A stretch of 17,900 nucleotides of DNA from Clostridia bacterium (GCA_017396925.1 JAFQKM010000129.1:1-17900); one strand, 5' to 3'; positions 6,156 through 13,766 are shown, counted from the stretch's first letter. Translations and numbers: made by a program. The notes: generated by a model from the letters alone, not told the origin.

Positions 6156-8789
6156 TCAGAATTTGCGGGGATGGCCGGGAATCTCGAGGCGCTGGCCGGT
6201 CTTGGCCTCCTTACGGCTTTCGAGGATCTCACGGATGTGTTTGTTGACCCCTTCGACCTCCATACGGAACTCGTTGGCCGATACGCGGGTGGCGCCATGG
6301 CCCAGAATGATGATCTGCTCGAGGTTATCCGATGTGGCAACGCGCACACGGTTGCGGCGGGCAATGTCGTAGGTGGTGCGCTCGATGTACATATCGGCGG
6401 TTTCCTTTTCCTTGGTATAGACAACATAAATGCCGCCGATCTGTTCGACCTTCTCGACGCCGCCCTTGACCTTGTAGGCGTCGAAGACCAGAATGACCGT
6501 ACTGCCCTTATAACCATGATAGTTGATCAGGATATCCTGCAGCAGTGCACGGGCGGCGTCCAGATCCTGATCGGCCAGGGTCTTGAGCTCTTCCCATGCA
6601 AAGATGATGTTGTAGCCGTCGACCAGCAGATAATCCTTGCCGCGATCGGGCACGGCGACGGGGGTATCGGGCAGATCGACGCGCACCGGCTTTTTGACCG
6701 AAGCAAAGGTATTGCGCTTGATGTTGGTGCCGTAGGTACGCTCGAAGATGCGGGCCAGGATCTCTTCCTCTTCCTTGGAGAAGGGCACAAGATTGCTGGT
6801 GCGATGAACGGCCGTTTCGGTGGTGCCGGGCAGCTCGACCTTGTTGAGACGGGTCTTGAGGGGGCTGACCGTGTGGGCTTCGGAAGGCACCTGATACCAG
6901 GGCACCACATGGCCGGCGCCATGGCTGCAGAAGACCGAATCGGCCGGATTGTCGACGTCGCGGTCGCTGTCGTAGCCGATGGCCTCGATGACCTCTTCTT
7001 CGTTGTGGCAGGGCAGATAGCCCTTGAGACGGAAGGAGATGCGGCCGCGGCCGCGGGTAAAGCCGGTCAGTTCCTTCTGATAATCCTTCATGCGGGCAAC
7101 GGGGGCCGAACCGGTGAGGACGCTCATATCGCCCACACTCTCCCCCGGCTCGAAATCGCCGTTCATGCGCTGGATATCGGCGATGACGCGGCCCATATTC
7201 TCGGTGGGTACTTCGATCTTAAAGGCATACCAGGGCTCCAGCAGGCGGCTCCTGGCACGCTTGAGGCCCTGACGGACGGCACGGTAGGTGGCCTGACGGA
7301 AATCGCCGCCCTCGGTGTGCTTGAGATGGGCTCTGCCGGCCAGAAGGGTGATGCGGATATCGGTGATCGGTGCGCCGGTCAGCACGCCCACATGCTCCTT
7401 TTCGGCCAGATGGGTGAAGATCAGGCGCTGCCAGTTGAGGTCAAGGTCGTTGGTCGAGCACATGGAGTCGAAGACCAGGCCGCTGCCCGGAACACCGGGC
7501 TCCAGCAGCAGACGGACTTCGGCATAATGGCGCAGAGGCTCGTAATGGCCGATGCCTTCCACCGGCTCGGTGATGGTCTCGCGATAGACGATCGAGCCTT
7601 CGCCGAACTCGACGTCCAGATCAAAGCGGCTCTTCATCATCTGGCGCAGGACCTCCAGCTGGATCTCGCCCATCAGGCGCAGATGGATCTCGCGCAGCTG
7701 CTCGTTCCATTCGACCTTGAGCTGCGGATCTTCCTCCTGCAGCTTGCGCATATATCCCAGAACGGTATGGGGATCGATATTGTCATTCCAGATCAGACGG
7801 TAGGTCAGTACCGGCTGCAGCTCGGGTGCTTCGGCCTGAGGCTCGCAGCCCAGACCCATGCCGGGATAGGTACGGGTCAGACCGGTGACGGCACAGACGC
7901 TGCCGGCCGGCGCCGTCTGGATATTGGTAAACTTGATGCCCGAATAGACACGCAGCTGGTTGGCCTTTTCCTCCCATGCCTCATCCCCTGCACCGCCCGA
8001 GATCAGATCGCGGACGCGCAGCGCGCCGCCCGTGACCTTGAGGTAGGTCAGGCGCTCGTCCTTTTCATCGCGGGAGATCTTAAAGACCTTGGCGCCGAAG
8101 GCTTCGGGATAGTCGGGCATACGGGTCAGCTCGTGCATGGCCTCGAGGAACGTCTCGACGCCCTCCAGCTTGAGGGCTGAGCCAAAGAAGCAGGGATAGA
8201 TCTGCCGTGCAGCGATCAGGCGGGCGGTGGCATCGGGATCGATGCGGCCGCTTTCCAGATACTGCTCCATGAGGGCGTCATCATACATGGCAATGTCTTC
8301 ATGCACCGCATCGGGTTCACGGGAAAAATCGATAAAACCGTCGCCAAAACGGCGCTTGAGATCATCGAGGACCTTCCATTTGGCCGCGCCGGCCAGATCC
8401 ATCTTGTTGACAAAGAGAAAGACCGGAATGCCGCGGCTGCGCAGCAGGTTCCAGAGGGTCTCGGTATGCGCCTGTACGCCGTCGGTGCCGCTGATGACCA
8501 GAATGGCATAGTCGAGGACACTCAGGGTACGCTCGGTCTCCGACGAGAAGTCGACATGGCCGGGGGTATCGAGCAGAGTGACCGACCAGCCGTCGCCCTC
8601 CAGCATGGCCTGCTTGGAGAAGATGGTAATGCCGCGCTGGCGCTCGATCTCGAAGGTATCCAAAAAGGCATCGCCGTGGTCGACGCGGCCCATGCGGCGG
8701 ATGTTGCCCGCTGTGTAGAGCAGGGCCTCGCTGAGGGTCGTCTTGCCCGAGTCGACATGGGCAAGAATACCGAATACAAGTCGTTTCAT
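6156..8789 (-). CDS. TetM/EF-G-like ribosomal GTPase fused to a YacP/Rae1-type NYN ribonuclease domain
   Basis: 877 residues, about 240 more than TetM. The GTPase is intact: AHVDSGKT (10-17), RGITI (52-56), DTPGHVD (74-80), NKMD (128-131) and GSALK (203-207). EF-G/TetM domains II-V follow to about 640. The domain IV loop equivalent to TetM's YSPVSTP region reads AHLKHTEGG (487-495), so classical tetracycline release is doubtful. After a linker (about 650-715), residues 718-850 match YacP/Rae1: LLVDGYNIIFAW (721-732), VFDAYKVKGG (768-777), TKEKETADMYIER (792-804), VATSDNLEQ (817-825) and GATRVSANEF (832-841), including the acidic residues D724, D769, E797 and D821 expected at a NYN/PIN active site. 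Rae1 of Bacillus is a ribosome-dependent mRNA endonuclease acting at the A site. The fusion suggests a GTPase that places a nuclease on the ribosome (inference). ATG start; GAGG lies 11 bases upstream. Confidence 0.92.
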   Translation of the reverse strand: MKRLVFGILAHVDSGKTTLSEALLYTAGNIRRMGRVDHGDAFLDTFEIERQRGITIFSKQAMLEGDGWSVTLLDTPGHVDFSSETERTLSVLDYAILVISGTDGVQAHTETLWNLLRSRGIPVFLFVNKMDLAGAAKWKVLDDLKRRFGDGFIDFSREPDAVHEDIAMYDDALMEQYLESGRIDPDATARLIAARQIYPCFFGSALKLEGVETFLEAMHELTRMPDYPEAFGAKVFKISRDEKDERLTYLKVTGGALRVRDLISGGAGDEAWEEKANQLRVYSGIKFTNIQTAPAGSVCAVTGLTRTYPGMGLGCEPQAEAPELQPVLTYRLIWNDNIDPHTVLGYMRKLQEEDPQLKVEWNEQLREIHLRLMGEIQLEVLRQMMKSRFDLDVEFGEGSIVYRETITEPVEGIGHYEPLRHYAEVRLLLEPGVPGSGLVFDSMCSTNDLDLNWQRLIFTHLAEKEHVGVLTGAPITDIRITLLAGRAHLKHTEGGDFRQATYRAVRQGLKRARSRLLEPWYAFKIEVPTENMGRVIADIQRMNGDFEPGESVGDMSVLTGSAPVARMKDYQKELTGFTRGRGRISFRLKGYLPCHNEEEVIEAIGYDSDRDVDNPADSVFCSHGAGHVVPWYQVPSEAHTVSPLKTRLNKVELPGTTETAVHRTSNLVPFSKEEEEILARIFERTYGTNIKRNTFASVKKPVRVDLPDTPVAVPDRGKDYLLVDGYNIIFAWEELKTLADQDLDAARALLQDILINYHGYKGSTVILVFDAYKVKGGVEKVEQIGGIYVVYTKEKETADMYIERTTYDIARRNRVRVATSDNLEQIIILGHGATRVSANEFRMEVEGVNKHIREILESRKEAKTGQRLEIPGHPRKF

Positions 8790-8841
8790 GTTTATTTAAA
8801 CCTCGTAAAAATACACAGGATGTGGATGATTTCGCAGATTA

Positions 8842-8870
8842 ATTGTAGCACAGAACGGCCTTTCAGGCAA
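8842..8870 (-). promoter_or_regulatory. Promoter of the GTPase-NYN gene
   Basis: Minus-strand TTGCCT (8865-8870), a 17-base spacer, and TGCTACAAT, an extended -10 with the hexamer at 8842-8847. The leader is only about 45 bases and shows no attenuator of the kind that precedes tet(M). Confidence 0.7.
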
Positions 8871-8878
8871 CAAAACAA

Positions 8879-8899
8879 GCCCCCGGCAATGCCGGGGGC
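8879..8899 (-). terminator. Terminator of the C-S lyase gene
   Basis: A 9-bp GC-only stem (GCCCCCGGC-AAT-GCCGGGGGC), followed on the minus strand by TTGTTTTGTT, 22 bases past the stop of the aminotransferase-fold gene. Confidence 0.88.
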
Positions 8900-8920
8900 C
8901 TGATCGGATCAGATATGCAA

Positions 8921-10090
8921 TTACTTGCGCAGGGTCTTGATGCCTTCCAGCAGCAGCTCGCAGCCCTTCTTGACGGTCTCGCGTGTGCAGGCCAGATTCA
9001 TGCGGCAATAGCCGTCCCACTTCTCGCCGAAGAAGGAACCGTTGTTCATGGCCAGGCCGCACTTCTGTGCGATGAACGCCTTAAGCTCGTCGCCGTGCAT
9101 GCCCAGCTTCTCGCAGTTGAGCCATGCCAGATAGGTGCCTTCCATGGGCTGAACGGTGATCTCGGGAATGTTCTTGGCGATGAAATCGCAGAGGTAGTCA
9201 CGGTTGCCCTTGACATAAACCATCAGCTCATCCAGCCATGCAGCGCCTTCGTTGTAGGCAGCGACCAGAATGGGCTCGACAAAGCAGCTGGCCGAGGATG
9301 TGTGGGCGGCAGCCATCCTGTCCTTGAACTGCTTGCGCAGCTCTTCGTCCTTGATGATGATGTTGGAAACCAGAACGCTGGCCAGGTTGAAGGTCTTGGT
9401 GGGCGCTGTGCAGGTGATGGTATGGGCAGCTGTCCACTCGTTCAGTGTGGCAAAGACGATGTGCTCGCCTTCAACGATCAGGTCGTTGTGGATCTCGTCG
9501 GAGACGACCAGCAGGTTGTGCTTTTCGCAGATGGCAGCCAGCTGCTCCAGCTCTTCGCGCTTCCATACACGGCCCGAGGGGTTGTGGGGCGAGCAGAGCA
9601 TGAAGATCTTGGTCTTATCGGTGATCTTGCGCTCGAGATCCTCAAAATCGAAGGTGTAGTATTCGTTGTCGTTCTTCAGGGGTGTTTCGATGATGTTGCA
9701 GCCGTTCTTCTTGATCATGCTGTAGAAGGGGCCGTAGACGGGAACTTCGACCAGAACATCGTCGCCGGGCTGGCAGAATGCCTGAACGGCAAAGTCCAGC
9801 GCAGGAACAACGCCGGGGATATAAACGATCTCTTCCTTGGCAACATCGAAGTTATGGCGGGTCTTCATCCAGTGGATGACCGCATTGTAATAGTCGTCCG
9901 ACAGGAAGGTATAGCCGAAAACAGCCTGATCGGCCTTCTTGTGCAGGGCTTCAACGATGGCAGGTGCCACGGCAAAGTCCATATCGGCGATCCACATGGG
10001 CAGCAGATGATCGCCGCCGAACTGGGAAACACGGTCCCACTTGATGCTGTTGGTGCCCTTTCTGTTGGGGACAACGTCAAAATTATACAT
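8921..10090 (-). CDS. patB: PatB/MalY-type PLP-dependent C-S lyase (cystathionine beta-lyase family)
   Basis: 389 residues, normal for the family. Fold type I aminotransferase features: PMWIADMDFA at 31-40 (MalY/PatB N-terminal signature), CSPHNPSGRVW (166-176) with the PLP-contacting Asn170, SDEIHNDL (197-204) with Asp198, TAPTKTFNLA (228-237) with the Schiff-base Lys232, and CRMNLACTR (362-370) with the substrate-carboxylate Arg363. The family cleaves C-S bonds of cystathionine, cystine and cysteine S-conjugates, releasing pyruvate, ammonia and a thiol. The start at 10090 is chosen over an ATG 11 codons upstream because AGGAGG lies just before it. It has its own promoter and terminator and lies downstream of the DUF401 permease gene. 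A plain aminotransferase role is less likely. Confidence 0.9.
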   Translation of the reverse strand: MYNFDVVPNRKGTNSIKWDRVSQFGGDHLLPMWIADMDFAVAPAIVEALHKKADQAVFGYTFLSDDYYNAVIHWMKTRHNFDVAKEEIVYIPGVVPALDFAVQAFCQPGDDVLVEVPVYGPFYSMIKKNGCNIIETPLKNDNEYYTFDFEDLERKITDKTKIFMLCSPHNPSGRVWKREELEQLAAICEKHNLLVVSDEIHNDLIVEGEHIVFATLNEWTAAHTITCTAPTKTFNLASVLVSNIIIKDEELRKQFKDRMAAAHTSSASCFVEPILVAAYNEGAAWLDELMVYVKGNRDYLCDFIAKNIPEITVQPMEGTYLAWLNCEKLGMHGDELKAFIAQKCGLAMNNGSFFGEKWDGYCRMNLACTRETVKKGCELLLEGIKTLRK

Positions 10091-10123
10091 GATCTTTTCC
10101 TCCTGTATACGCAGTAATAACAT

Positions 10124-10138
10124 GTTGCCTTATGCAAC
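10124..10138. promoter_or_regulatory. Short inverted repeat at the C-S lyase transcription start
   Basis: GTTGC and GCAAC, 5-bp arms with a 5-base spacer, directly after the -10 box of the lyase promoter. The position fits an operator or a small leader hairpin; the short arms make this weak evidence. Confidence 0.3.
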
Positions 10139-10139
10139 T

Positions 10140-10168
10140 ATTGTAGTGGATGACGAAGTTTAAGTCAA
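10140..10168 (-). promoter_or_regulatory. Promoter of the C-S lyase gene
   Basis: Minus-strand TTGACT (10163-10168), a 17-base spacer and TACAAT (10140-10145), close to consensus. It lies between the DUF401 gene and the lyase gene, so the lyase can be transcribed independently. Confidence 0.8.
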
Positions 10169-10178
10169 ATCCAAAACA

Positions 10179-10192
10179 CGGATAAATATCCG
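10179..10192 (-). terminator. Possible weak terminator of the DUF401 gene
   Basis: CGGATA-AA-TATCCG palindrome 3 bases past the DUF401 stop, followed on the minus strand by TGTTTTGG. The stem is short and its U tract interrupted, so read-through into the lyase gene is likely. It also lies just upstream of the lyase -35 box and could instead be an operator. Confidence 0.35.
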
Positions 10193-10195
10193 GGT

Positions 10196-11449
10196 TTAAC
10201 CAAAGATCGTACGATAGGCCAGGAACAGCGCAATGGCAGCAACCGACAGCACGGGCATCATCTTCATATGCTCTTTATAAACCGAACCCGAGCTGCAGCC
10301 CATGGCCTTGACGGTCAGCAGCTGGCAGAGGTGGAAGGGCGAGAAATAGTAGCCAAGGAAGGACCATACCAGAATATAGAAGGCATAGACCGTCTGGGTC
10401 ATACCGGTCAGGCCCATACCGGCAATGAAGGGCAGCAGGATACCCAGAGGAACCATACTGATACCGGTGGAGAGGCCAAAGGCCAGGCCGACCAGAGGAA
10501 CGATCAGGATGAAGGTCAGGATGGAATCGCCGACCAGCAGTGTGCCGACACTCGACATGACGAAGTCGAGATTCTTGACGATATTCTGCATGAAATAGAC
10601 ACCAACCAGCATAAGCAGGGTATCCACGCCGAAACCGGCAATGGCGCTCTGCAGGTATTCGCTCTTATCCTTGCCGATCAGGAAGAAGGTCAGCAGGATG
10701 CAGCAGAAAACCGAAATGTACATATCAAAGCCAAAGACAACGTTAAAGACCATGGCCATGTAGATGGGAGACATATACTTAAGGACATCCAGCAGCGCCT
10801 TGCCCTTGCTGCCGCTCTGCTCGGCCTTGACATCGGGTGCCGTGCGGACATAGAAGAACCATGCACCGCCCAGCAGTACGGCGATAAAGCCCAGATTGAG
10901 GCCGATCAGGCTGTAGATATTAAGTTCGGGCATGACCGAACCGATGGTCAGAATGGTGGTGTTATAAGGCAGGACAAACATGGCAAAGTGACGGAAGTAA
11001 AGATTAACAACCGACTTCTGCTCGCCGCTCATCTTGAGCTCGGTGCCCAGCTGATCGACAAAGGGTGCCGACAGGAAGGCGCCGCCGGGAACGGGCAGCA
11101 TACCCATGATGCCGGGCAGGATCATGATGAGGGCCTTCTTGCTGGGGATCAGCTGCTCGAGGGCGCGGACGATGCGCTCGAGGATGCCGTATTTCTTAAG
11201 AATACTGCCCAGAACGCCGATCTCGACAACGACGATCAGGGTCTGCAGGGTGGAAAATGTGGTAAAGACGCGAACAAAGGAATCACCCATGGTGCCGAAA
11301 GGCAGGCCGCCGATGGCGCCGATGATCAGACCAGTGAGGAGCAGAATGGGGCCCAGCGGCGCCTTCTTGCCCTTAAAGACCTTCGGATAAACTTTCAGAA
11401 TGACAGGCAGCAGAATAAAGGCCAATGCCAGGCCGACGAACTGACGCAT
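10196..11449 (-). CDS. DUF401-family integral membrane permease
   Basis: 417 residues from the ATG at 11447-11449. A second ATG two codons upstream abuts the GGGGG ribosome binding site, so the inner one, with 6-base spacing, is preferred. The protein is hydrophobic throughout with about ten membrane segments. It carries the sequence MILPGIMGMLPVPGGAFLSAP near 107-128, which has the Gly/Pro-rich re-entrant look of GntP/CitM/DcuC-type anion permeases and is characteristic of DUF401 proteins. A second Gly/Pro-rich stretch (FGLSTGISMVPLGILLPF) is near 335-352, fitting two inverted halves. The substrate is unknown; an organic or amino-acid anion is a reasonable guess. A promoter lies at 11497-11525. 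Downstream is the C-S lyase gene 105 bases away, hinting at a linked sulfur-compound role, not proven. Confidence 0.8.
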   Translation of the reverse strand: MRQFVGLALAFILLPVILKVYPKVFKGKKAPLGPILLLTGLIIGAIGGLPFGTMGDSFVRVFTTFSTLQTLIVVVEIGVLGSILKKYGILERIVRALEQLIPSKKALIMILPGIMGMLPVPGGAFLSAPFVDQLGTELKMSGEQKSVVNLYFRHFAMFVLPYNTTILTIGSVMPELNIYSLIGLNLGFIAVLLGGAWFFYVRTAPDVKAEQSGSKGKALLDVLKYMSPIYMAMVFNVVFGFDMYISVFCCILLTFFLIGKDKSEYLQSAIAGFGVDTLLMLVGVYFMQNIVKNLDFVMSSVGTLLVGDSILTFILIVPLVGLAFGLSTGISMVPLGILLPFIAGMGLTGMTQTVYAFYILVWSFLGYYFSPFHLCQLLTVKAMGCSSGSVYKEHMKMMPVLSVAAIALFLAYRTIFG

Positions 11450-11496
11450 GTACATCCCCCTTTTCTTTTATTGATTTGCTCGATAGCATTTGCTTT

Positions 11497-11525
11497 ATTA
11501 TACAGGATTTTAACAGGTGTAACAA
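11497..11525 (-). promoter_or_regulatory. Promoter of the DUF401 permease gene
   Basis: Minus-strand TTGTTA (11520-11525), a 17-base spacer and a perfect TATAAT (11497-11502), about 48 bases before the start codon. Confidence 0.72.
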
Positions 11526-11572
11526 GAGCACGGGATAAATTAAACATATTTCTTCTGTTATGCAATATAAAA

Positions 11573-11598
11573 AGAGGCTCCCCTTTCGGAGAGCCTCT
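11573..11598 (-). terminator. Second terminator downstream of solute-binding gene 1
   Basis: AGAGGCTC paired with GAGCCTCT, extended in minus-strand RNA by UCC/GGG with one G-U pair around a GAAA loop, then TTTTTATATTG. It closes the 504-base gap between the DUF401 gene and solute-binding gene 1 on the DUF401 side. It resembles the terminator at 11730-11757, including flanking GCAAT and ATTGC. Confidence 0.85.
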
Positions 11599-11608
11599 CT
11601 TATTGCCT

Positions 11609-11715
11609 CCCCATAAAACTCGGTTTTATGGGGGCCCCGGACGCATTTTATAGATTTCGCTCGGCGAAGCCTTCCGAAATCAACGCCGAATGATCGGCGC
11701 GACCCTGAAGGGTCG
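11609..11715. repeat. Multi-hairpin intergenic repeat, copy 2
   Basis: H1 (11609-11633): CCCCATAAAAC-TCG-GTTTTATGGGG, 11 bp. H2 (11653-11681): GATTTCG with CGAAATC, enclosing GGC-GAA-GCC. H3 (11684-11699): CGCCGA-ATGA-TCGGCG. H4 (11700-11715): CGACCC-TGAA-GGGTCG. The 71 bases 11645-11715 match 3194-3264 without gaps and with 12 differences, none of which breaks a helix. The copy sits between two minus-strand terminators. No protein-coding content is supported. Confidence 0.85.
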
Positions 11716-11729
11716 TTGTTCGCAATAAA

Positions 11730-11757
11730 AAGAGGCACCCCCGAAGGGATGCCTCTT
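11730..11757 (-). terminator. Terminator within the region downstream of solute-binding gene 1
   Basis: A 12-bp stem beginning AAGAGGCA with a TTCG tetraloop on the minus strand, followed by TTTTTATTG. The single mismatch seen in DNA becomes a G-U pair only in minus-strand RNA, which fixes the direction. Confidence 0.88.
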
Positions 11758-11849
11758 GATTGCTCACTTATGGTTTGTTTTATATCTTGGGCAGATATTG
11801 AATCAGATTGTTTTTCCACGGACATGTGCCGGGGAAAAACTCCCTATCC

Positions 11850-11941
11850 CGCGTGATCCTTCGCAAAGGATCCGCGAAACCGGCCCGCAGGCCGGAGCTT
11901 CTTGGCTCGAGAAACCAGGACGCTTATGCGTCTGTTTCGAG
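11850..11941. other. Cluster of three hairpins in the 3' region of solute-binding gene 1
   Basis: Hairpin A (11850-11876): CGCG and GATCCTT pairing with AAGGATC and CGCG, with one bulged T. Hairpin B (11880-11895): CCGGCC-CGCA-GGCCGG. Hairpin C (11906-11941): CTCGA with TCGAG outside and GACGC-TTAT-GCGTC inside. They start 13 bases past the stop of gene 1 and lie upstream of its terminators, so the mRNA would carry a structured 3' tail. No reading frame or known RNA family is recognised. Confidence 0.55.
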
Positions 11942-11953
11942 AGTCAGACTTGC

Positions 11954-13552
11954 TTACTCAGCCCAGGATACGTCGCCCCAGTACAGGCCGTTTGTAGCCG
12001 ATACCTTGATACCCTGCAGGTCGTCGTTGTAAGCACGTGTGACGTTCGCACCGTATGTGGGAACCTGGGGGCAGACTTCGTTGATGTAGTTGGCCAGCTC
12101 GGTCAGCAGAGCGTTACGCTCGGCGTCGTCGAGGATACCAACTGCCTTGTAGTACATTTCGTCGAACTTGGGATCGACTGTTCTGGACCAGTTCGCGCCG
12201 CCGATCTGCTTCTCTGTGAACTTACCTTCGATGAAGTTCAGCATCAGGTTGGTTGTGTAACCGCCGATGCAGGCATCAAAGTCACCTGTGGAAGCAACGT
12301 CGAGGTATGTAGCAAGGTCCATGGACTCCAGTTCCATTGTGACACCGTACTCAGCCAGGGAAGCCTGGATGACTTCGCCGCAGCGTCTCTTAACGTCGTC
12401 AGAGCAGATGCAGGAGAAGTTGACGGTTGTGGGATCGATACCGGAAGCGTCCAGATACTTCTGAGCCAGTTCCTTGTCATACTTGTCGGGGATCTCTGTA
12501 GCAGCACCCTCGAAGACGACGGGTGTCTGTGTGTAGTTACCTGTGCCGTAGCCGTTCAGAGCAACTGCAACCAGAGCATCCTTATCGATTGCGCAGTTCA
12601 TGAAGTGACGGAAGTCTCTGTTGTCGAAGGGAGCGCGCTCGTTGTTGATGGTCAGATGGTTGAAGGATGTACCTGTGATGTTGATGGTAGCCAGACCTTC
12701 GGTCTCTTCCAGACGAGCCATGTCGTTGTTGTCAACTTCGACGATGAAGTCGATCTCACCGGCTTCCAGAGCGATGGTTCTGGAGGAGCCTTCGGGGATG
12801 ATGCGGTACTTCAGGTTTTCGATGGCAGGTGTGCCTTCCCAGTATTCCTCAAAGCGTACGAACTCAACGGAGTCACCGAGGTTCCACTTGACGAACTTAT
12901 AGGGGCCTGTGCCGATGGGTGTCTCAGCAATAGCCTCGTTGCCCTTAGCGATCAGCTCGGAGGGGAGGATATAGTGAGAAGCCAGGTCGTACAGTGTCTT
13001 GGCGTAAACTTCGTTTGTTGTAACCAGGACTGTCATGTCATCAACCTTCTCAACACTCTTCCAGAATGTTGTGAATGTGGATGTGTAGGCAGACTGTGCA
13101 CGAGCATACTCCATGGAAGCGATGATATCATCGGCATCCAGTGTGGAACCATCATGGAACTTAACGCCTTCGCGGACCTTCAGCTGCCACTCTGTGTCGG
13201 AAATGATCTCGTAGGACTCGATCAGGCCGGGTTCGGGTGCCAGTGTGTCGAGGTTGGTCTTGAACATGCTGTTGTGTGTCAGGATGTTCATGTAACCGCC
13301 GGCAACAGCGTTATGCTGGTGAGGAGCCATCGTGGGAGGCTCGTTTGCTGTAGCGATAACTACGGCATTGTTGGGCTTGTTCTGCGACTGAACGCCGCCA
13401 TCATTGGAAGAATCAGCTGTGTTGTTTGTGTCTGCCTTGTTTTCGCCATCGTTTTCAACGACTTCCTCGTCACCGCCGCCGCAAGCAGCCAGCAGAGAGA
13501 AGGACAGAGCGAAGACCAGAAGCAGGCTCAGGAGTTTTGCCAGTTTCTTCAT
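11954..13552 (-). CDS. Solute-binding lipoprotein 1, ABC transporter family 5 (peptide/nickel type)
   Basis: 532 residues. A lipoprotein signal peptide ends in the lipobox LLAAC (Cys24 becomes the lipid anchor), followed by an acidic Asn/Asp/Ser-rich linker to about 60. The family 5 fold follows: ATANEPPTMAP (67-77), VREGVKFHDGSTLDADD (126-142), GTGPYKFVKW (214-223), PEGSSRTIALEAGEIDFI (253-270), APFDNRDFRHFMNCAID (307-323) and a conserved CICSDDVKRR (381-390). It ends in VSWAE, as do its three paralogs downstream. The protein would capture a peptide or similar ligand outside the membrane and deliver it to an ABC translocator. No permease or ATPase gene is in the window. AAGGAG lies 10 bases before the ATG. 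The ligand cannot be told from sequence. Confidence 0.92.
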   Translation of the reverse strand: MKKLAKLLSLLLVFALSFSLLAACGGGDEEVVENDGENKADTNNTADSSNDGGVQSQNKPNNAVVIATANEPPTMAPHQHNAVAGGYMNILTHNSMFKTNLDTLAPEPGLIESYEIISDTEWQLKVREGVKFHDGSTLDADDIIASMEYARAQSAYTSTFTTFWKSVEKVDDMTVLVTTNEVYAKTLYDLASHYILPSELIAKGNEAIAETPIGTGPYKFVKWNLGDSVEFVRFEEYWEGTPAIENLKYRIIPEGSSRTIALEAGEIDFIVEVDNNDMARLEETEGLATINITGTSFNHLTINNERAPFDNRDFRHFMNCAIDKDALVAVALNGYGTGNYTQTPVVFEGAATEIPDKYDKELAQKYLDASGIDPTTVNFSCICSDDVKRRCGEVIQASLAEYGVTMELESMDLATYLDVASTGDFDACIGGYTTNLMLNFIEGKFTEKQIGGANWSRTVDPKFDEMYYKAVGILDDAERNALLTELANYINEVCPQVPTYGANVTRAYNDDLQGIKVSATNGLYWGDVSWAE

Positions 13553-13640
13553 ACTTGTTTGTCTCCTTTTGGAAAGAATAATATTTAAGTTGTCCGCAAA
13601 TGGTGAGCATCATTTATGAACGAAACTTAATATGCACAGA

Positions 13641-13669
13641 AGTTTACACTATTCATTCGGTTTTTGCAA
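13641..13669 (-). promoter_or_regulatory. Promoter of solute-binding gene 1
   Basis: Minus-strand TTGCAA (13664-13669), a 17-base spacer and TAAACT (13641-13646). The AACTTGC(A/G)AAA sequence around the -35 is shared with the promoter of solute-binding gene 3. The 344-base gap it lies in also holds a palindrome at 13747-13766 and the terminator of gene 2; the remainder is AT-rich with nothing further recognised. Confidence 0.6.
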
Positions 13670-13746
13670 GTTCCATTTCTATTTTTGTTGATTTCATATA
13701 TTTTTTGCATATTTTCATTGGTTATATCGCATAGTAAAATTTATGT

Positions 13747-13766
13747 TACAGATAGTATTATCTGTA
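13747..13766. promoter_or_regulatory. Palindrome upstream of the gene 1 promoter
   Basis: TACAGATA-GTAT-TATCTGTA, two perfect 8-bp arms, about 80 bases upstream of the gene 1 -35 box. The site could bind an activator or repressor dimer. No regulator is identified. Confidence 0.45.

Noticed and set aside
6156..8789. Annotation as a tetracycline resistance protein
   Set aside because: The GTPase is TetM-like, but the domain IV loop needed for drug release differs and there is a nuclease domain TetM lacks. No tet-type leader attenuator is present. Resistance cannot be claimed from the sequence.
11373..11825. 150-codon minus-strand frame running through repeat copy 2
   Set aside because: It crosses two terminators and four hairpins and ends inside the DUF401 gene in another frame. 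Such short frames arise from the repeat itself.
11756..13588. Long open frame on the plus strand (610 codons) opposite solute-binding gene 1; similar ones opposite genes 2 and 3
   Set aside because: Translations are Cys/Val/Gly-rich with no recognisable fold, no ribosome binding sites, and lie fully antisense to genes with clear family motifs. They are artefacts of codon bias.
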